Source of the DNA: Bos javanicus
Taxonomy: Eukaryota > Chordata > Mammalia > Artiodactyla > Bovidae
Length of the DNA stretch: 64,000 nt
Direction: 5' to 3'
Assembly (NCBI RefSeq): GCF_032452875.1
Contig: NC_083876.1
Location: forward strand, 992,001-1,056,000
The position numbers were made by a program, and so were the translations under genes. Positions within the stretch are counted from its first letter, which is position 1. Every line of letters starts with the position of its first letter. Positions 44,888 to 57,215 of the stretch are shown here, piece by piece. The notes under the pieces were generated by a model. The model had not been told where the DNA came from. It saw nothing but the letters and a program-made list of their open reading frames with translations, and ran no database searches.

Positions 44888-45610
44888 TGATATCAGTTTG
44901 GGTCCAGGGATTATAAGCAGAACCCACACTGAAATCTTTGAAATCTCACCCACGCACCCACTGCCTGGGACCTTTTCCCAATTGGGACTCCAGATGTGTT
45001 GTGTTGTGGGACTTCCCAGTGCTATTTAAGTCTGGATGTTGGTCAAAACCCAGTTTGATGATGGGTTTTGCTGTTTATATTTCTCTTTTCTTTTAATGCT
45101 AGTATATTGAAAGTAAGCTAGATAACTCTTATAAATATTGGTATTATTTATTTGTAAAAAGAAATATAATCTATATAGAAAAACTTGTCCATGAGGCATT
45201 TTACTTTTTAAAAAATTCCAGATGTATTTTGCACCATAATGCACAACTCCAGTCTAGCAGCATGTCAGATCGCCAGTTGCTGCTGGTGGTGTTGGCAGAA
45301 CAGTGCTCCCAGAGAGCTCACTGTTTAGGGCTCCCCTTTATCCACTCAATCCTGTGTGAATAAGAATCTTGACAACTTAACAGATGCCTTTTTTAAGGAT
45401 GAACCAGAGTAAGTCACTTTTTATTATCCCCTCAGGGCAACCAGAAAGCGACTCTGTGGGAGCTGTAGATGGCTAAGTTGCTTTAGCTCTAAATTCTTGC
45501 AAACACTGGGGATTTTCATATTTTATTTTCCAACTATGAGATTGCTCCAGGGACTGAGTGTGAAGGAAGGAAGAAAGCTGACATGTGAATCATTTGTTAA
45601 ATAAATAATG
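44888..45610. other. unassigned sequence
   Basis: About 720 bp, no repeat or coding signal that I recognise. Confidence 0.5.
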
Positions 45611-45760
45611 TATGTATATAAACAGCTTTACTGAGATGTAATTTATATACAATGAAATTCACTCATTTGAGGTGTAGAATTCGGTGATTTTTAGTATATT
45701 CATAGAGCTGTGCAACCATCACAGTAATCCCATTTTGTTTTTAATTTATTTTATTTCTTA
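45611..45760 (-). mobile_element. ancient L1M-type 3' end
   Basis: The plus strand shows the antisense of the old L1 3' end ('acagctttactgagatg', tatacaatgaaattcactc, 'agagctgtgcaaccatcac'). It is the reverse complement of the same consensus region seen in sense at 25541-25895. Confidence 0.75.
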
Positions 45761-45900
45761 TTAAAAGTAACATTTAAACCATCTAGTTCTTAGGCATACT
45801 TACTATTTGCAACTTTCCCCAAAACCAAGACAGATAATCTATGTCTACATATTTCAATATGGTTTGGTTATACTTTTCTGTATTTTTAAAATAAGCACTA

Positions 45901-46124
45901 TAGGAGAAATTGGGCTTCCTTGGTGGCTCAGCAGTCAAGAATCTACCTGCAAAGCAGGAGCTGCAGGGTACATGGGTTCAATCCCTGGGTTGAGAACATC
46001 CCCTGGAGGAGGGCAACCCAGGTCAGTATTCTTGCCTGGAAAATCCATGGACAGAAGGGCCTGGAGGGCTATAGTCCTTAGTGTCACAAAGAGTCAGACA
46101 TGACTGAAGCAAATTAGCACACAC
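45901..46124 (+). mobile_element. Bov-tA SINE
   Basis: A tRNA-like head (ttggtggctcagcagtcaag; B box gggttcaatccc) plus a Bov-A unit ending near 46115. An imperfect TSD beginning ataagca is at 45891-45897 and 46125-46131. Confidence 0.9.
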
Positions 46125-46130
46125 ATAAGC

Positions 46131-46440
46131 ATTGGAGGAAGCTCAATTAAATATTTTTCTAGGCAGTCATTTCTGGGATTTTCCTGAACATGACATTGAT
46201 CTGAGGTGAAACACATGATATAAAGCCAAGAGAATTCTGAGTGGGGCTTCTGAATCATCTTGGGGCTCAGCTGCTTATGATGTATAGCTGGTGACCTGAG
46301 AGGTGGAGCCTGCATTTCATGACCCATAGAGCAGAATGCTCTGCTTTCAGGACCTTCCAGTGTGCCCTACACTGGAGTGACTCATCCTCTTTTCAACATC
46401 TACTCTTTAAAAATGCTTTTTTCAATTTATTAAACAAAAA
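46131..46440. other. unassigned sequence
   Basis: About 300 bp, nothing recognised. Confidence 0.45.
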
Positions 46441-46775
46441 ACAACTCACCTGTTTCTCCCATCCCTCTTGCAACCATCAATCTGTTCTCTGGGTCTATGA
46501 GCTTGAGTTTCATGTACATACATTAGATTCCACACATAAGAGAGATCATATGCTATTTGTCTTTCTCTGTCTGACTTATTTCACTTAGCACAATGCCCTC
46601 TAGGTCCATCCATGTTGTTGCACATGGTAGGATGTACAACAACACATATTTTTTATGGCTGAATAATATTCTCTTATATGTGTACCATGATTTCTTTATT
46701 CATCCATCAATGGACATTTAAGCTGTTTCCATATCTTAACTACTGTACATAAAATCTTTAAGATATTTTCATTTC
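46441..46775 (-). mobile_element. ancient L1M ORF2 C-terminal / 3' fragment
   Basis: On the plus strand the antisense old-L1 order is visible: cacttagcacaatgccctct, 'ggtccatccatgttgttg', tatggctgaataatattctc, 'tcatccatcaatggacattt'. Diverged; no open frame. Confidence 0.75.
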
Positions 46776-47207
46776 CCTGAATGGAAACTCCACTCCTATT
46801 AACATTCACTACCCATTCTTTCCCAATTCCCCAGATCTAAGCAACAACTGATCTATTTTAGATCTCTGTAGATTTGCTTAATCATGCTATTTCAAATAAA
46901 TGGAATCATGCAATATGTGTTTGTTTGTGACTGGCATCCTTCATTTAGTATTGTTTTTAATCCATCCATGGTTGTAGCATGTATCAGTATTCTACTACTT
47001 TTTATGGAAAAATAATATTTCATTGCATGGATATACAATATTTTGTTTACCTGTTCATCAATTGATAGACCTCTGGGGGGTTTGCACTTTTTGGCTACTT
47101 CAAATAATGCTGCTATGAATATTCATGTACAAGTTTTTCTATGCACATATGTTTCAATTTCTTTTGGATATAAATCTAGTAGTGGACACTATTCTCCAAA
47201 GTGGCTC
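46776..47207 (-). mobile_element. ancient L1M 3' fragment (second copy)
   Basis: Again antisense old L1: 'aaataaatggaatcatgcaa', 'gttgtagcatgtatcagtat', tgttcatcaattgatagacc, 'tgctgctatgaatattcatg'. The content repeats that of 46441-46775, so this is a separate copy or a distinct L1M subfamily. Ends at the BovB tail at 47208. Confidence 0.75.
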
Positions 47208-47629
47208 AGTTCAGTTCAGTTAATTTCAGTTGCTCAGTCATGTCCAAATGTTTGCGACCCCATGAACTACAGCACGCTAGGCCTCCCTGTCCATCACCAA
47301 CTCCCGGAGTTCATTCAAACTCACGTCCATTGAATAAGTGATGCCATCCAGCCATCTCATCCTCTGTCGTCCCCTTTACCTCCTGTCCCCAATCCCTCCC
47401 AGCATCAGAGTCTTTTCCAATGAGTCAACTGTTTGCATGAGGTGGCCAAAGTACTGGAGTTTCAGCTTTAGCATCATTCCTTCCAAAGAACACCCAGGAC
47501 TGATTTCCTTTAGAATGGACTGGTTGGATCTCCTTGGATCATTGAAAAGGCAAGTCCAAGGGACTCTCAAAAGTCTTCTCCAACACCACAGTTCAAAAGC
47601 ATCAATTCTTCGGTGCTCAGCTTTCTTCA
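47208..47629 (-). mobile_element. BovB LINE 3' end, 5'-truncated, with an inserted snippet
   Basis: The minus strand encodes the BovB C-terminal part (LWCWRRLLRVPWT ... SPGCSLEGMMLKLKLQYF ... LMLGGIGDRR). At 47537-47554 about 18 bp (gatcattgaaaaggcaag) replace 3 bp; they match a plus-strand stretch of BovB RT (codons for WIIEKAR). The copy stops at ctttcttca near 47629 and is followed by plus-strand BovB pieces. Confidence 0.9.
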
Positions 47630-47662
47630 TGACCAAGATAATCATGATGGTGTGAACACTCA
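47625..47662 (+). repeat. orphan BovB linker snippet at a mosaic junction
   Basis: About 38 bp (cttcatgaccaagataatca and on to gtgtgaacactcacc) match the BovB sense sequence that encodes HDPDNHDGVITHL, well away from both neighbours in the element. The left junction shares cttca with the minus-strand copy. Confidence 0.75.
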
Positions 47663-49950
47663 CCTTTCCAACAACACAAGAGAAGACTCTACATATGGAC
47701 ATCACCAGATGGTCATCACTGAAATCAGAATGATTATATTATTTGCAGCCAAAAATGAAGAAGCTCTATACAATCAGCAAAAACAAGACCAGGAGCTGAC
47801 TGTGGCTCAGATCATGAACTCCTTATTGCCAAATTCAGACTTAAATTGAAAAAAGTAGCTCAAACCACTAGGCCATTCTGGTATGACCTAAATAAAATCC
47901 TTTATGATTACACAATGGAAGTGGTGAATAGATTCAAGGGGTTAGATTTGGTAGAGTGCCTGAAGAATATGGACAGAGGTTTGTAACATTATACAAGAGG
48001 CTGTGACTAAAACCATACGAAAGGGCGGGGGGATGCGAAACAGAAAGTGGTTGTCTGAGGAGACTTTACAAATAGCTGAGTAAAGAGAAGTGACGGGCAA
48101 GGGAGAAAGGGAAAGCCATATCTGACAGAATGCAGAGTTCCAGAGAGTAGCAAGGAGAGACAAGAAGGCTTTAAGTGAACAATGCAAAGAATAGAGAAAA
48201 ATAGTAGAATGAGAAAGACTAGACATATCCTCAAGAAAATTGGAGATATCAAGATAATATCTCAGGCAAAGATGGTCATGATAAAGGACAGAAAAGGTAA
48301 GGACCTAGAAGAAGCAGAAAAGATTAACAAGAGGTGTCAAGAATACACAGAACTATACAAAAAAGGTCTCAATTACCCAGATAATCATGAGGGTGCAATA
48401 ACTCATCTAGAGCCAGACATCCTGGAGTATAAAGTCAAATGGGCCTTAAGAAGCATCACTACGAACGAAGCTAGTGGAGGTGATGGAATTTCAGCAAAGC
48501 TATTTCAAATCCTGAAAGATGGTGCTGTTAAAGTACTTCACTAAATATGTCAGCAAATTTGGAAAACTCAGCAGTGGCCACAGGACTGGAAAAGGTCAGC
48601 TTTCATTCCAATCCCAAAGAAGGGCAATGCCAGAAACATTTAAGCTACCCTACAACTGTGCTTATTTTACATGCTAGCAAGATTAGGCTAAAAAAATTCT
48701 TCAAGTTAGGCTTCAGCAGTATGTGATCTGAGAACTTTCAGCTGTACAAACTGGATTTAGAAAAGGCAGAGGAATCAGAAATCACATTTCTAACATTCAT
48801 TGACGCATAGAGAAAGCAAAGGTGTTTCAGAAAAACATCTACTCCTGCTTCATTGACTATGCAAAAGCCTTTGACTGTGTGGATCTCAACAAACTGTGGG
48901 AAATTCTTAAAGATACGGAAATAGCAGACCACCTTACCTGTCTCCTGAGAAACCAGTATGTAAGTCAAGAAGCAACAGTTAGAACTGGACACAGAATAAT
49001 GGACTGCTTCAAAATTGGGAAAGGATATATGCCACAGAATATATGTCAAGGCTATATATTGTCACTCTGTTTATTTAACTTGTATGCAGAGTATATCATG
49101 TGAAATGTTGGGCTGGATAAATCATAAGCTGGAAACAAGATTACCGGGAGAAATATCAATAACCTCAGATACGCAGAGGACACCACCCTTATGGCTGAAA
49201 GTGAAGAGGAACTAAAGAGCCTCTTCATGAGAGTGAAAGAAGAGAGTGAAAGAGCCAGCTTAAACCTCAACAGTCAAAAAGCTAAGATCATGGGATCAGG
49301 TCCCATCAGATCATGGCAAACAGCAGGGGACAAAGTGGAAATAGTGACAGATTTTATTTTCTTGGGTTCCAAAATCACTGTGCATTATGACTGCAGATAT
49401 GATATTAAAAGATGCTTGCTCCTTGAGTGGAAAGTGTGAAAAACCTAGACAGGGTATTAAAAAGCAGAGACATCACTTTGCTGACAAAGGTCCATATAGT
49501 CAAAGCTATGGTTTTTCCAATAGTCACATATGGATGTGAGAGTTGGACCATAAAGAAAGCTGAGTACTGAAGAATTGATGCTTTTGAACTGTGGTGCTGG
49601 AGAAGACTCTTCAGAATCCCTTGGACTGCAAGAAGATCAACGCAGTCAATCTAAAGGAAATCAACCTGAATATTCATTGGAATAACTGATGCTAAAGTTG
49701 AAGCTACAGTGTTTTGGCCATCTGATGCAAAGAGCTGAATCATTGGGAAAGACTCTGATGCTGGGAAAGAGTGAGAGCAGGGGAAGAAGTGGGCAACAGA
49801 GTAAGAGATGGTTGTATGGCAGCCCTGATTCAATGGACATGAGTCTGAGCAAATTCTTGGAGATAATGAAGGACAAGTAAGCCTGGCATGCTGTAGTCCA
49901 TGGGGTTGCAGAGTCAGACAAGACTTAGGGACTAGACAGCAAAGAACAGC
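47663..49950 (+). mobile_element. old BovB LINE, endonuclease C-terminus to 3' end
   Basis: The plus strand follows BovB from the LFQQHKRRLYTW part of the endonuclease (47665) through linker (48182-48544, KINKRCQEYTELYKKGLNYP), RT (48822-49103, FIDYAKAFDCVDLNKLWEIL; 49191-49439, MAESEEELKSLF) to a tail near 49935-49950. The palm box reads RYAEDTTLMAE, with Glu in place of the first Asp of YADD. Many indels; inactive and old. Confidence 0.9.
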
Positions 49951-51856
49951 GAAGTGTAGAAGTGCTGGGTAATAGAGACTTCTAGTTGATAGGATGGTAG
50001 ATAAAGTCACATAAAGAGAAAGCTTCCTAATCACCCTGCACTGTGGTTAAGTCCTTAATATTCATCCCAAAGCCAACTACAAACAACCTCTATATTCAGA
50101 AAAATACACTGTATTCAGCATTTTCTTGAAGGCTTTGCAGATTTCCTTTGTCTACACCAAAGATAAATGGCAATAGGATAAAGAACAACACTTTCAACTT
50201 CGGCTTTTGCACTTGACGAAGTCCAGTTCTTACCTTTCCTTTAGTATATTAAAGTCTGTTTAGGTAAATGTGTAGCTTATCATGAATACTAAGCAAAGTG
50301 GTAGGTAAAACTTTCTTAACATTATTGCTTGTACTAAATGTCAAATGGCAGGGAGTGAAATTAAATTAGACATGAAAGAGGCTATAAAGGTAAAATCAAA
50401 GTTGATTTCACAGAAAAACTGAGTTACATAGCTTTTAGGATGAGTTGAATTTTTAAAGTAGTGAGAAAATGGATTCTGCAGATGGATTCTCCCCTCGCTG
50501 TGCACATCTCACTCTATTGACTTCAGTGAGCCTTATCAGTGGGAAATGGGGAAAGATGGATTCTCTGCTTCTCTTTTCATGTCCTGGCTCCAGAGCCCTT
50601 CACAAAGCACATAGCATGCATTAGTTTTGGGTACTATTCAGATAAAAGATACCTGGCTAAGAAAATATTTGCAATTCTGCCCAGTCTTTACTCGGGAGAT
50701 CTAGATAAACAGTTATTCTCTGTTTATTAGTGTCTTTACTCTCTGGTGTGCATACTTAAGAATTACCTTAAAATAATCTGTAATGCAGATGATTTTAGCA
50801 ACTAACCGCAAATGAGTGTTAAATATTGTTAGCTGAATAATACTGACAATGAGAATTACCAGATAACATTTCTAGGCTTCATAGCATCCTTTGCAACCTG
50901 GTGCTATAGGATGCCATGAGAGTTTGCAATTTACTTGAATGAGCAGTTTACTGAAATATTTTATAGTTGGTTGCTATATAAAAGGGAAATGGTATCCTAA
51001 AATCTAGGATAGCCCATTAATACATGAATTCATTGGTTCTAAGTTTGGATACTGTATGATGTGCCTATTTAATATGGTAATTCCTCTTGCTTCTTTGATT
51101 GCTAGTTCAGTTCAACAGTTGAAAATCATATCTCTGCCATGGAACATAGATATTGTATTAATTGCTAAGTCATGAAATGAGTAATATCCTGGGAGTATTT
51201 TCAAATCTGTGTGGGAGTTCAGAGAGGGATGCTTTGCTCAGAAAAGTGGAGTAAAGCATCAGTAATGGCTTTGAGGGGCCAAGTGGAGCCCAGCCTTATG
51301 GCCTAAGGAGAACTGACCAGGAGGCAGGAGGGGCCTTCAAGGCCAGAGAAGTCACTTCAGCTATTACAAGTGCTACATGAAACTTTTAACTGAGTGATAC
51401 TTTTAGAAGAAAGAAGAAAAACAGATATTTCTTATTCTCTTTATTAAATCATATAGAAGCTCTCAGAAGTGACTGTTCTAGTCCATTTCACAATATTTAT
51501 AGAGAAACTTCCTATGAGTCTTGCTTTAGGTTCCTAGGGTTGTAACTACACTTGTTTTCAGTGCTACTTTCTTTGTAGCTGTGCTTTGGGACCACTTGTC
51601 TTGTCCAAGCCAACTAAGGGAGGGAAAAGTAAATTTGTGGGAGAAAGGAGCAGAGTGGGTCAGCAACCATGGTCCCAGTGGAAGGTGGCTGTGAGGTTGG
51701 TGGGAGAGACCACAGCAGGGTGGTGACCAGAAGTGGTGGTAAGAAGTAGGCATGAGAGGTGGGGGAAGGAAAGGGAGAGGGAGCAGTGATCTCATTCCTT
51801 AATGTCAAGTTTCAAACAAAAGAGTTTGAAAAATAAATATTTTATAAACTGTGACA
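49951..51856. other. unassigned single-copy-like sequence
   Basis: About 1.9 kb of mostly A/T-rich DNA. I recognise no repeat, RNA gene or exon; open frames here are short and have no family features. Confidence 0.5.
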
Positions 51857-52065
51857 TGGTGGAGGTTGAGTCGCTAAGTCTTGTCTGACTCTTGGGATCC
51901 TATGGACTGTAGCCTGCCAAGCTCCTCTGTTCATGGGATTCTCTAGGCAAGAATACTGGAGTGGGTTGCCATTTCCTTCTCCAGGGGATCTTCCCGACAC
52001 AGGGATTGAACGTGGGTCTTCTGTACTACAGTCAGTCTTTACTAACTGAGCTACAAAGGAAGCCA
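51857..52065 (-). mobile_element. Bov-tA SINE
   Basis: The Bov-A unit is at the left and the tRNA-like head at the right on the minus strand (plus-strand text gggattgaacgtgggtc for the B box and actgagctacaaaggaagcc for the A-box end). A perfect 11-bp TSD aaactgtgaca is at 51846-51856 and 52066-52076. Confidence 0.95.
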
Positions 52066-52076
52066 AAACTGTGACA

Positions 52077-54209
52077 CAGCTTAATCTAATCTCTGTCCTG
52101 GGAGGGACTGGTGGAAGGTTTGAGCATCTTCATCTTGGTCATCTTGGTCTGGTCAGACCCTGTGCCCTGGGATGAGTCCCTGAGGTGAAATGAGCATGCG
52201 GACCATATTTGCTGCTGGCACTGGCCACCAGCACTGTCTGCCTTGCACACATCCCAGGCCTTTCACTTCCCATAGTTTCCCGTGTGTGTGTGGGTGTATG
52301 TGGTATGGGGCAGTGGCTTGTCCTTTTTGCTTAGCAAGACTCTGGCTCTGTGGTTTGTTTGACTCCACATTCCAGTGAAATGTGCATCCATGTTTCTAAA
52401 TATATGGATGGTTGCTGCTAAATAAGTTAGGTGAATCAATTTGCTGTTTGCTGAATCCTTTGGCAAATTGCATCTGTTTTATTCTTTACCTGTTACCACC
52501 TAAAGAAAAGTCTCATCTTTATCCATACCTTTTTTTCTCCCTCTGTTTATCTATATTTGGGGTACATGTATAGAAAATCACTTCTACTTTCAGCAAAATT
52601 ACAGAACCACTTAAGGTTTGATTTATAATTTTCCAAAGAAGTACATTTTGTATACAATGTACTCTTAGATGCCAAAGATAAGGGGAGGTCATGCTCACTG
52701 TCTCCCACCACCCACTTTTCCTTCTCCTTTCTGCTCTGTGTCCTGGAGACTAACCCCATTGGCTCCACCTCTGGGACCCACTGCAGGGTGGCTTCTGTCT
52801 AGTCTCAATTAATGGAAAGCACAGCCAGGAAACTGGAGGGTGGAGGAAAAAGGAGGCAGGCATTGTCTCCTGCTCCAGCCACGCTTTCTGGAGGGTGCTG
52901 ACCCTCTCAACACTGCCTCCTTTTCAGCCCCCATTCTCACTGGGCTTCTGAAGATACTTTCTGTCCCTGCAGTCCCCAGGAAGCAGCAGCTTCCCCTGTG
53001 ATGGCCTCTAGGTTCTTTTACATCACTTTTTGTTTCCCTCGATGTCTCAGCATCTCTGAAAATAAAACCCGTTAGTCTCTTGAGTCAGCTGATTTGGATT
53101 CTGTCTCCTGCCAGGATCGTGACTAATATTAAGGAAAGTGTTTTCCTAAAACATACTTTGTAAGCTTTCAGAAGAGAATCACTTATCATGCTTTTAACTG
53201 CATGGGTGCTGATTTCTACCTGGTGATGGCTGGACAGACCATGGACCCAGGGTGAGGAGTGCTGGAAAAGGCATGGGAGGGTCCATTTATGATCTCTGGG
53301 GGCTTCCTGGGTGACTGAAGCGTGGGAGGTACTGCTGCATGGCAGCCCCCTTGAAAACCATGAAGCTTCCAGGTGTGACTCTAATGTCTTGCCTTCAGGC
53401 TGCTGGCCCATCACGCTGTTATTCCTCTTTCTCTTCGAACCCCTTCTACATGCTGCTCTTTATGGTTTTGTGTTTCCATTTGTCAGTAATTGATGCTTAG
53501 ATTCCTATTGTTTAAATTAACTATGAACATCCTGGCAGTGTGTCTGTGGTTGGATGGCTGAGTCTGGATGTATCTGGTGGACATTTCTGTTGGTTCAGGC
53601 TTCTGCTCACATATTCATGTCTTGACTCTGAGACTTTGGGGTGTGGAGGAAGTTGCATGGCCTCTGAAGATTTCATTTTCTTGTGGATGAAATCATAAAG
53701 TGACATCCACTGTCTTCCTCAGTGGGATAGTGTGAAGACATAATGAAAAAACATTGGAGCAGTTTTTAAATTAATAGGAACAATGCTATTATTATGAACA
53801 TCTGTGAGGTTCAGTTTCCTCTTTTATAAAATAGGAAATACTAGAGTGGGACTGGGAGTTTAGAGGTTAATTCAAACTTCAAAACTTTTTGTCTCTAAGA
53901 ATCCATACATGGTGTTAAAGCCAAATGAAAACTGTAGATGTGTCTACATGTTGGAGACAGTTTTGCTTTAACACTCATCTTATACTGGCAATGCATTGAG
54001 GAGGTAGGTCTTGGAGAAGATGAGGAACAACTACTAACTATAAATAAAAATCTTTGTATTATTATTTTCCCTCTCAAGTGAGTTTGTAGGGTTCATAAGA
54101 TTTCTAAGTTACCAAATTTGGACAAATCTCTCAAAATCATATATGGAATAGCAGTGTTTTGAATCAATTAAATAATAGTTTTTCATTTTAATGCATCAAA
54201 TACTTGATG
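52077..54209. other. unassigned single-copy-like sequence
   Basis: About 2.1 kb, slightly richer in G+C at 52150-53300. A short MIR-like core may lie at 53800-53870 (gttcagtttcctcttttata followed by an 'aaataggaaatac' block). No exon could be supported. Confidence 0.45.
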
Positions 54210-54212
54210 TAA

Positions 54213-54585
54213 TGGTCTGAACTGTGTACTCCCCAAACATATATTGAGGTCCTAACCTCTGAGATAATGTGTATGGAGATCATCTAACAGGTAGGTAAGG
54301 CTGCAAGAAGTCATTGGAATGGAGTTCTAGCCCATTGGAAGGCTGTGTCCTTCTAAGCGCTCACTCTTTCTGTGCAATTACATTGAGGAAAAGCCATGTG
54401 AAAAACAGCAAGCAGGTGGCTGTCTATGAGTCACGTAGAGCACTCTTACCAGAACCTGACCTTTGTTGGCTCCATGATCTTGGACCTCCAGCCTCCAGAA
54501 CTGTGGGAAAATAAATTTCTGTTGTTTCAGCCACCTTGTCTATGGTATTTTGTTCTGGTAGTCCAGGCAGACTCATACACTTGAA
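54213..54585 (+). mobile_element. MLT1-like LTR (ERVL-MaLR)
   Basis: The plus strand follows the MLT1 consensus order: 'aatggtctgaactgtgtact' with 'ccccaaacatatattgagg', 'gaaaaacagcaagcaggtgg', atcttggacctccagcctcc, 'agaactgtggg', the poly(A) signal region aaataaatttctgttgttt, and 'ccaggcagactcatac' at the end. Old and diverged, mammal-wide family; solo LTR. Confidence 0.8.
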
Positions 54586-54607
54586 TTAGCTTTAATTGTT
54601 AGTATCA

Positions 54608-54831
54608 TGGGCTTCCTAGGTAGCTCAGTAGTAAAGAATCTGCCTGACAATGCAGGAGATGCAAGAGACACGGATTTGATCTCTGGATCAGGAAGATCCC
54701 TTGGAGAAGGAAATGGCAGCCTACTTCAGTATCTTGCCCGGAAAATTCCAGGGACATAGGAGACTGGCTGGCTATAGTACCTGGGTGCTCAGCGTTGGAT
54801 ATGACTGAGCACATGCACCCACTCACCCACA
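54608..54831 (+). mobile_element. Bov-tA SINE
   Basis: A tRNA-like head (aggtagctcagtagtaaaga; B box ggatttgatctc) plus a Bov-A unit. A 9-bp TSD ttagtatca is at 54599-54607 and 54832-54840. Confidence 0.93.
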
Positions 54832-54840
54832 TTAGTATCA

Positions 54841-55250
54841 CAGATTATCAACAACTCTTTAAATTCTTTAGGTCTAAGAAGGGAAGATAATTGGGCATGG
54901 CCAGAAAAGATAAAGTGTTGTGCTTTAGTGAGTTTAAATGAAAATATAACTATTCATACTTAACTTAACATTTGTCCTTCATAAGAAGCATTATTAACTG
55001 TGCTTACTGTGGAAAAATCTGTTAAATTTTGTGATCAGGTAGAATTTTTAGATAGTAACTCTCTAAAAAAAAGAAGGTAACTTAAGGTCTGTGGCAGGTT
55101 CACAGGTGTATTGAGTGGGTGGCTCGGTAATTTCTTCCTCAGATACAAGTGTTGTCTTCATTCTGATATGGTGGCCCTGGAGTCATGCCCTGTAATTGTC
55201 AGGCAGAATGGGTGGTCAAGATTACTAGAGAAGGTCGGCCCACCTGGCAT
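54841..55250. other. unassigned sequence
   Basis: About 400 bp; nothing recognised. Confidence 0.5.
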
Positions 55251-55465
55251 CTGGGCTTCCTAGGTGGCTCAGTGTTAAAAAAAATTCGCCTGCCAATGCA
55301 GAAGATGAGTGTTCAATCCCTGGGTCATTGGGAAGATCCCCTGGAGGAGGAAATGGCAACTCACTCTAGTATTCTTGCCTGGAAAATTCCATGGATAGGG
55401 GAGCCTTGTGGCTACAGTCTACAGGGTCACAAAGAGTTGGACACTACTGAGTGACTGAAGACACA
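55251..55465 (+). mobile_element. Bov-tA SINE
   Basis: A tRNA-like head (ggtggctcagtgttaaaaaa, B box gtgttcaatccc) plus a Bov-A unit to about 55460. The poly(A) run within the head is a later expansion. No clear TSD. Confidence 0.9.
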
Positions 55466-55587
55466 ACTCCATAAGGTAAACTAAAGATAATCATTCTTTT
55501 TATCTAGTATGGGTAATTTTACAACACTAACTCTGACATCTAGTCAGAAAGCAGGATGTGTGACCCACGGCACCCTCTATGGGAGCT

Positions 55588-55950
55588 TGTTGTTGTTGTT
55601 CAGTCGCTCAGTCCTGTCCAATGCTTTATGACTCCATGGACTGCTGCATACTAGGCTTCCCTCTCCTTCATGGTCTCCTGGAGTTTGCTCAAATTCATGT
55701 TCATTGAATCAGTAATGCCATCAAGCACCCCATCCTCTGTCATCCCCTTCTCCTCCTGCTCTCAATCTTTCCTACATCAGGGTCTTTTCCAATGACCTGG
55801 CTCTTCACATCAAGTGGCCAAAGTATTGAAGCTTCAGTCTTTCCAATGAATATTCAGGGTTGATTTCCTTTAGGATTGACTGGTTTGATATTCTTTATTG
55901 TGCCCATCTTTGCATGAAATATCCCCTTGTATCTCTAATTTTCTATAGGG
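55588..55950 (-). mobile_element. old BovB LINE 3' end with internal deletion
   Basis: The 3' tail is the (gtt)n run at 55590-55601 on the plus strand. The BovB 3' region follows to about 55897. There it jumps to 'gcccatctttgcatgaaata', which belongs to the linker before the RT (minus-strand codons for GTFHAKMG). At least 1 kb of the element, including the YADD palm, is missing. Confidence 0.85.
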
Positions 55951-55954
55951 AGTT

Positions 55955-56100
55955 GGATGACCCCATTTCTAGTCCTGCCTTGACAACAGCTGGCTTTGTG
56001 ACTTTGAACAAGTCATTTTACCTCTCAGTGTCCTCATCTGTTTTTACAAAGGGGGAACAGTGCTAGAATGATGTCTGTGATTCTTTTGAAATCTTATAAT
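55955..56100 (+). mobile_element. MIR SINE fragment
   Basis: The plus strand shows the MIR core: 'ctggctttgtgactttgaac', aagtcattttacctctcagt, 'gtcctcatctgttttt'. Old. Confidence 0.75.
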
Positions 56101-56915
56101 TTATAAATGTGCTTGTCAGTACATTGTAAGTTTGCTAAACTTTCATTTATTAGTCTGAAAAGAGAATGCTGCTAAAACATTGCTATTAATTCTTTTAATG
56201 ATAGGCAAATATACTCATTATACTCTTAGCTTTTTCAGTGTATTCTTTTCATTTTTCCCATATAGAAAATAAAATACTGTCATTTTTAACTGACAAGAAA
56301 AACAAAATGAACAAAATCTGTCTGCTCTATAAACCAAGTTTCTCTTAAAGACATTTTATGTAAATACATATGCCATTTTAAAACTTGTTATGCTAGTGAA
56401 AGTACGCTAGGTGGAAGCAAAGAGTAAGCTAAGATTAAAAGTTGGCCAATGATATTTCCTGTGGTGAATGAACCAGGCTTTTGGGATAGTAAAGGTCATT
56501 GAAATTAGAGGTTACATTCCTTTTTAAAAGATGTTAATTAGAATAAAACAAACAAACAAAAAAACACTGCCTATTAAAGCCATTGAAATGAAACAAGTGG
56601 ACCACAGTTTAAATGTAATCTTTACTCTCCTTATAGACTTTGGCTGGTATCATAAGAAATCAAATATTGAATTATTACTCTCAGTTTCTGAGATCCAATC
56701 AATAGTTTGCATAATACAGTAATCAAGCAAATGATGTTATTTGTAGGTCATTTTTTAAAGGTTTACAGTGATAAAGTATAATAAATTGAAAAAAATGTTT
56801 AAAGGAGGTACTATTGAGCTCAGCTATGGGAAGTTTATATTATTGTATATAATTTTATATTACAACATAATGTAATTCACTTCTTTAAAAATTTTTATTT
56901 TTTTCCTTCCTTTTA
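56101..56915. other. unassigned A/T-rich sequence
   Basis: About 815 bp, nothing recognised. Confidence 0.5.
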
Positions 56916-57215
56916 AAATTAATTGGGTCCTTCACAGATGCAGAAAACAAACTATGGATACCAAAGAAAAAAGCAGAGTTGGAGGAGATAAATTAGGAGT
57001 TAATATAATTAGGGATTAACATAAACATACTACTATATATAATAGATAAACAAGAAGGACCTACTGTATAGAACAAGAAGCTATTCTCAATATCTTTTAA
57101 TAACCTATAATGGGAAGGAATCTTAAAGAGACTATACACATATCTCAATCTCTGTTTTGTACTTGAAATTAGCACAACATTGTAAATTAACTAAACTTTA
57201 ATAAAAATTTTAATT
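56916..57215 (+). mobile_element. L1 3' end, older artiodactyl type
   Basis: The plus strand carries the widespread artiodactyl L1 3' end: 'aatagataaacaagaaggac', ctactgtatagaacaagaag, 'ataacctataatggg', 'gtacttgaaattagcacaac', aactaaactttaataaaaat with an A-rich end. No ORF remains. Confidence 0.7.

Noticed and set aside
52077..54209. Host exon in the G+C-richer single-copy stretch
   Set aside because: No open frame with recognisable protein features or paired splice sites could be supported.
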